This document shows positions 4,220 to 6,116 of a DNA stretch of 6,116 nucleotides, one piece after another (the first letter of the stretch is position 1; the number at the start of each line of letters is the position of its first letter). Position numbers and translations under genes: made by a program. Where the stretch lies: positions 1 through 6,116 of the forward strand of contig JAKALE010000024.1 in assembly GCA_021813305.1 (NCBI GenBank). Reading direction: 5' to 3'. Source of the stretch: a bacterium (GTDB lineage Bacteria > Patescibacteria > Paceibacteria > UBA6257 > Brennerbacteraceae). The notes beneath the pieces were generated by a model. It was not told the origin of the DNA. It saw only the letters and a list, made by a program, of their open reading frames with translations, and did not search any database.

Positions 4220-6116
4220 ATGAATGAAAATCAAGCGCGCGCACGAATTCGTAAGCTGCGCCAGGAAATCGACACATACCGGTACGCGTACCATGTGCTG
4301 AACCAGTCTTTGGTTTCGGACAGTGTGCGCGAATCATTGATGAAGGAATTGTTCGATCTTGAGCAGCGGTTTCCCGGCCTCGTGACGCCCGATTCGCCGA
4401 CTCAGCGGGTTGCGGGCGCAGCGCAGAAGGAATTTCCAAAGGCATACCATCAGAGCCGCATGCTGTCGTTCAATGACGCGTTCTCCCAGCAGGATATGCG
4501 CGAGTGGCTTGAGCGCTTGGAAAATTACTTGGGCGTGTTGATTCGCCAGGGCGCAACCGTCAGCCCGGAGCCGTTTTATTGCGAACTGAAGATTGACGGG
4601 CTTGCGATCGAGCTTGTGTACGAACATGGCGTGTTGGCGCAAGGATCCACGCGCGGAGACGGGACGGTGGGCGAGGACGTGACGCAAAATCTCAAAACGA
4701 TACAAGCGATCCCGTTGCGCCTGCACGACGCACCCAACGGAATGACATTGCCAGAACCGTTCATTGTACGCGGCGAAGTATTCGTGACCAAGCAAGAGCT
4801 TTTGCGCATCAACAAAGAGCAAAAGAAAAAAGGAGAAAAAGCATTCGCCAATCCGCGCAACCTTGCCGCAGGTTCATTGCGCCAACTCGACCCCGGAGTG
4901 ACCGCATCGCGCAATCTCGATTCGTTCGCGTACGAAATTCCGTTTTCTGCGGATGAGCTTGCGCGTATGGGTATCACCACGCACGAACAGAAACATGCGT
5001 TGCTCAAGCAACTGGGATTCAAAATCAATCCTCACTGCGCCGCGTGCGCAACCCTCCATGATGCGTTCTTGTTCCGCGATCATTGGGAAAAACGCAGGGA
5101 TGAACTTCCGTACGAGATTGACGGCACGGTAGTACTGCTCAATGACAATGCGCTTTGGGACAGGGCCGGCGTGGTCGGCAAGACACCCCGTGCAGGCATT
5201 GCGTATAAGTTTGCACCGATCGAATCGACAACCGTGGTGGAAGATGTGGTGGTGCAGGTCGGCAGGACTGGCAATCTCACGCCGGTTGCCGTGCTCCGCC
5301 CGGTGCAGGTCACGGGCATCACGATCACTCACGCCACGCTGCATAACTTCGATCAGATTGAAAAGCTCGGACTGCGCGTCGGCGATACAGTGGTCGTATC
5401 GCGTGCAGGGGACGTTATTCCGCAGATTACGGCCGTGTTGTCCAAGCTGCGCACGGGCAAGGAAAAAAAGATTGTTCCGCCCAAGGAGTGCCCGGTCGAC
5501 GGTTCGCCGGTGATCCAGGACGGGCAACTGTTCAAATGTTCCAACCAGCATTGCCCGGCGCGCAACCGCAGGCAGCTGTATCATTTCTTCTCCCGCGCTG
5601 CGCTCAATGTCGAAGGTTTGGGGCCGAAAATCCTCGACCGGTTTTCCGACGAAGGACTGATTCAGGACGCCGCTGACGTGTTTTTCCTTCAGCAAGGCGA
5701 TATCGCGGCTTCGGACCGGTTCGGTGAAAAATCAGCGTCGAATCTGACGGAAGAATTGGAATCCAAAAAACGCGTTTCCGCCGAGCGGCTTTTGTATGCG
5801 TTGGGCATCGGGCATATCGGAGAAGAGAACGCGCGCGCGATGATCGAATCAATTGGGAACGCACGCACGTTCAAAACTCTCATGAATCTGTTCCGTGCGT
5901 TTGCCGGATTGAGCGTTGAGCAGTTGCAAGCCATGCCTGACATCGGCCCCGCCGTGAGCAAGAGCGTGTTTGATTGGTTTCATGACAAACGCAACGAGGC
6001 GTTTGTGAAAAAACTGGACCAGGCAGGGCTCATACTTGAAGGCGGCGTCCGGAAACCGACGAATGAACAATTCAAGAACAAGACGTTTGTATTCACCGGC
6101 ACACTTGCGTCCATGA
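4220..6116 (+). CDS. ligA: NAD+-dependent DNA ligase LigA (3' end cut by window)
   Basis: There are 632 codons in the window, running off the edge a few dozen residues before the expected end. LigA seals nicks in DNA using NAD+, in replication and repair. Domain order is typical. Domain Ia (about 1-75) has Y24-H25 and D34. The adenylation domain has the nucleotide-binding lysine K124 in 'ELKIDG', R145 in 'TRGDG', E186 in 'RGEVF', 'ANPRNLAAGSLRQLDP' and K330 in 'AYKFAP'. An OB-fold follows ('VQVGRTGNLTPVAVL'), then a zinc finger (C424, C440, C445), helix-hairpin-helix repeats ('LYALGIGHIGEENA', 'MPDIGPAVSKSV') and the start of BRCT ('KTFVFTGTLASM'). By alignment from memory to E. coli LigA it differs at R37-E38 (Y35-D36), L306 (K290) and D427 (second zinc Cys). 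The start is set by AAGGAG at 4209. No in-frame TGA is present. Confidence 0.96.
   Translation, partial: MNENQARARIRKLRQEIDTYRYAYHVLNQSLVSDSVRESLMKELFDLEQRFPGLVTPDSPTQRVAGAAQKEFPKAYHQSRMLSFNDAFSQQDMREWLERLENYLGVLIRQGATVSPEPFYCELKIDGLAIELVYEHGVLAQGSTRGDGTVGEDVTQNLKTIQAIPLRLHDAPNGMTLPEPFIVRGEVFVTKQELLRINKEQKKKGEKAFANPRNLAAGSLRQLDPGVTASRNLDSFAYEIPFSADELARMGITTHEQKHALLKQLGFKINPHCAACATLHDAFLFRDHWEKRRDELPYEIDGTVVLLNDNALWDRAGVVGKTPRAGIAYKFAPIESTTVVEDVVVQVGRTGNLTPVAVLRPVQVTGITITHATLHNFDQIEKLGLRVGDTVVVSRAGDVIPQITAVLSKLRTGKEKKIVPPKECPVDGSPVIQDGQLFKCSNQHCPARNRRQLYHFFSRAALNVEGLGPKILDRFSDEGLIQDAADVFFLQQGDIAASDRFGEKSASNLTEELESKKRVSAERLLYALGIGHIGEENARAMIESIGNARTFKTLMNLFRAFAGLSVEQLQAMPDIGPAVSKSVFDWFHDKRNEAFVKKLDQAGLILEGGVRKPTNEQFKNKTFVFTGTLASM

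Noticed and set aside
4874..5695. A 273-codon open frame on the minus strand, and a 162-codon one at 4334-4822
   Set aside because: Both lie fully inside ligA, which has clear family motifs throughout. Their translations are rich in Arg/His and show no recognisable domain; they are shadows.
1..6116. Possible recoding of UGA, because none of the seven complete genes plus the pilC end uses TGA as a stop
   Set aside because: The reading frames also contain no in-frame TGA, and all tryptophans are TGG, so nothing shows reassignment. Eight stops (five TAA, three TAG) are too few to argue from.

Overview
The window looks like a stretch of a small-genome bacterium of the Patescibacteria (Candidate Phyla Radiation) type. 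This assignment is inferred from protein style, not from any marker gene. The pointers are a compact run of type IV pilus-like genes with short, divergent pseudopilins ('LAQEGVE', 'FYAADSGVE' and 'YVLKAVLEDQNNP' style segments), a divergent LigA, few Shine-Dalgarno sequences and very tight gene spacing. GC content is near one half. All supported genes lie on the + strand, and the standard genetic code fits.

Region 1 (1-3547) is a type IV pilus / pseudopilus assembly cluster. It holds the C-terminal end of a PilC/GspF inner-membrane platform protein, a GspG-like pilin, a PilD prepilin peptidase / N-methyltransferase, and then four minor pseudopilins: GspH/FimT-like, PilV/GspI-like, PilW/GspJ-like and PilX/GspK-like. 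From pilD onward the genes are 2-6 nt apart or overlap, so they probably form one transcript. PilD would cleave the leader of each (pseudo)pilin at the membrane, PilC would anchor the assembly machine, and the minor pseudopilins would form the priming tip for a fibre of the GspG-like subunit. An extended -10 promoter sits just before the major pilin gene.

Region 2 (3548-3830) is 283 nt without a gene. It holds a weak hairpin after the pseudopilin operon, a TATCCCCA direct repeat overlapping a perfect 7-bp inverted repeat, a good extended -10 promoter, about 125 nt of leader or small-RNA sequence, and a clear intrinsic terminator.

Region 3 (3831-4162) encodes an 88-residue protein that is only the C-terminal FKBP-like domain of GreA/GreB, without the coiled coil, followed by an intrinsic terminator.

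Region 4 (4163-6116) carries ligA, the NAD+-dependent DNA ligase, cut by the window end inside its BRCT domain. It has the adenylation lysine motif, but differs from the E. coli enzyme at several residues thought to be important in domain Ia, in motif IV and in the zinc finger.

The items most worth a second look are the stand-alone Gre C-terminal domain with its terminated leader, and the combination of changed residues in LigA.
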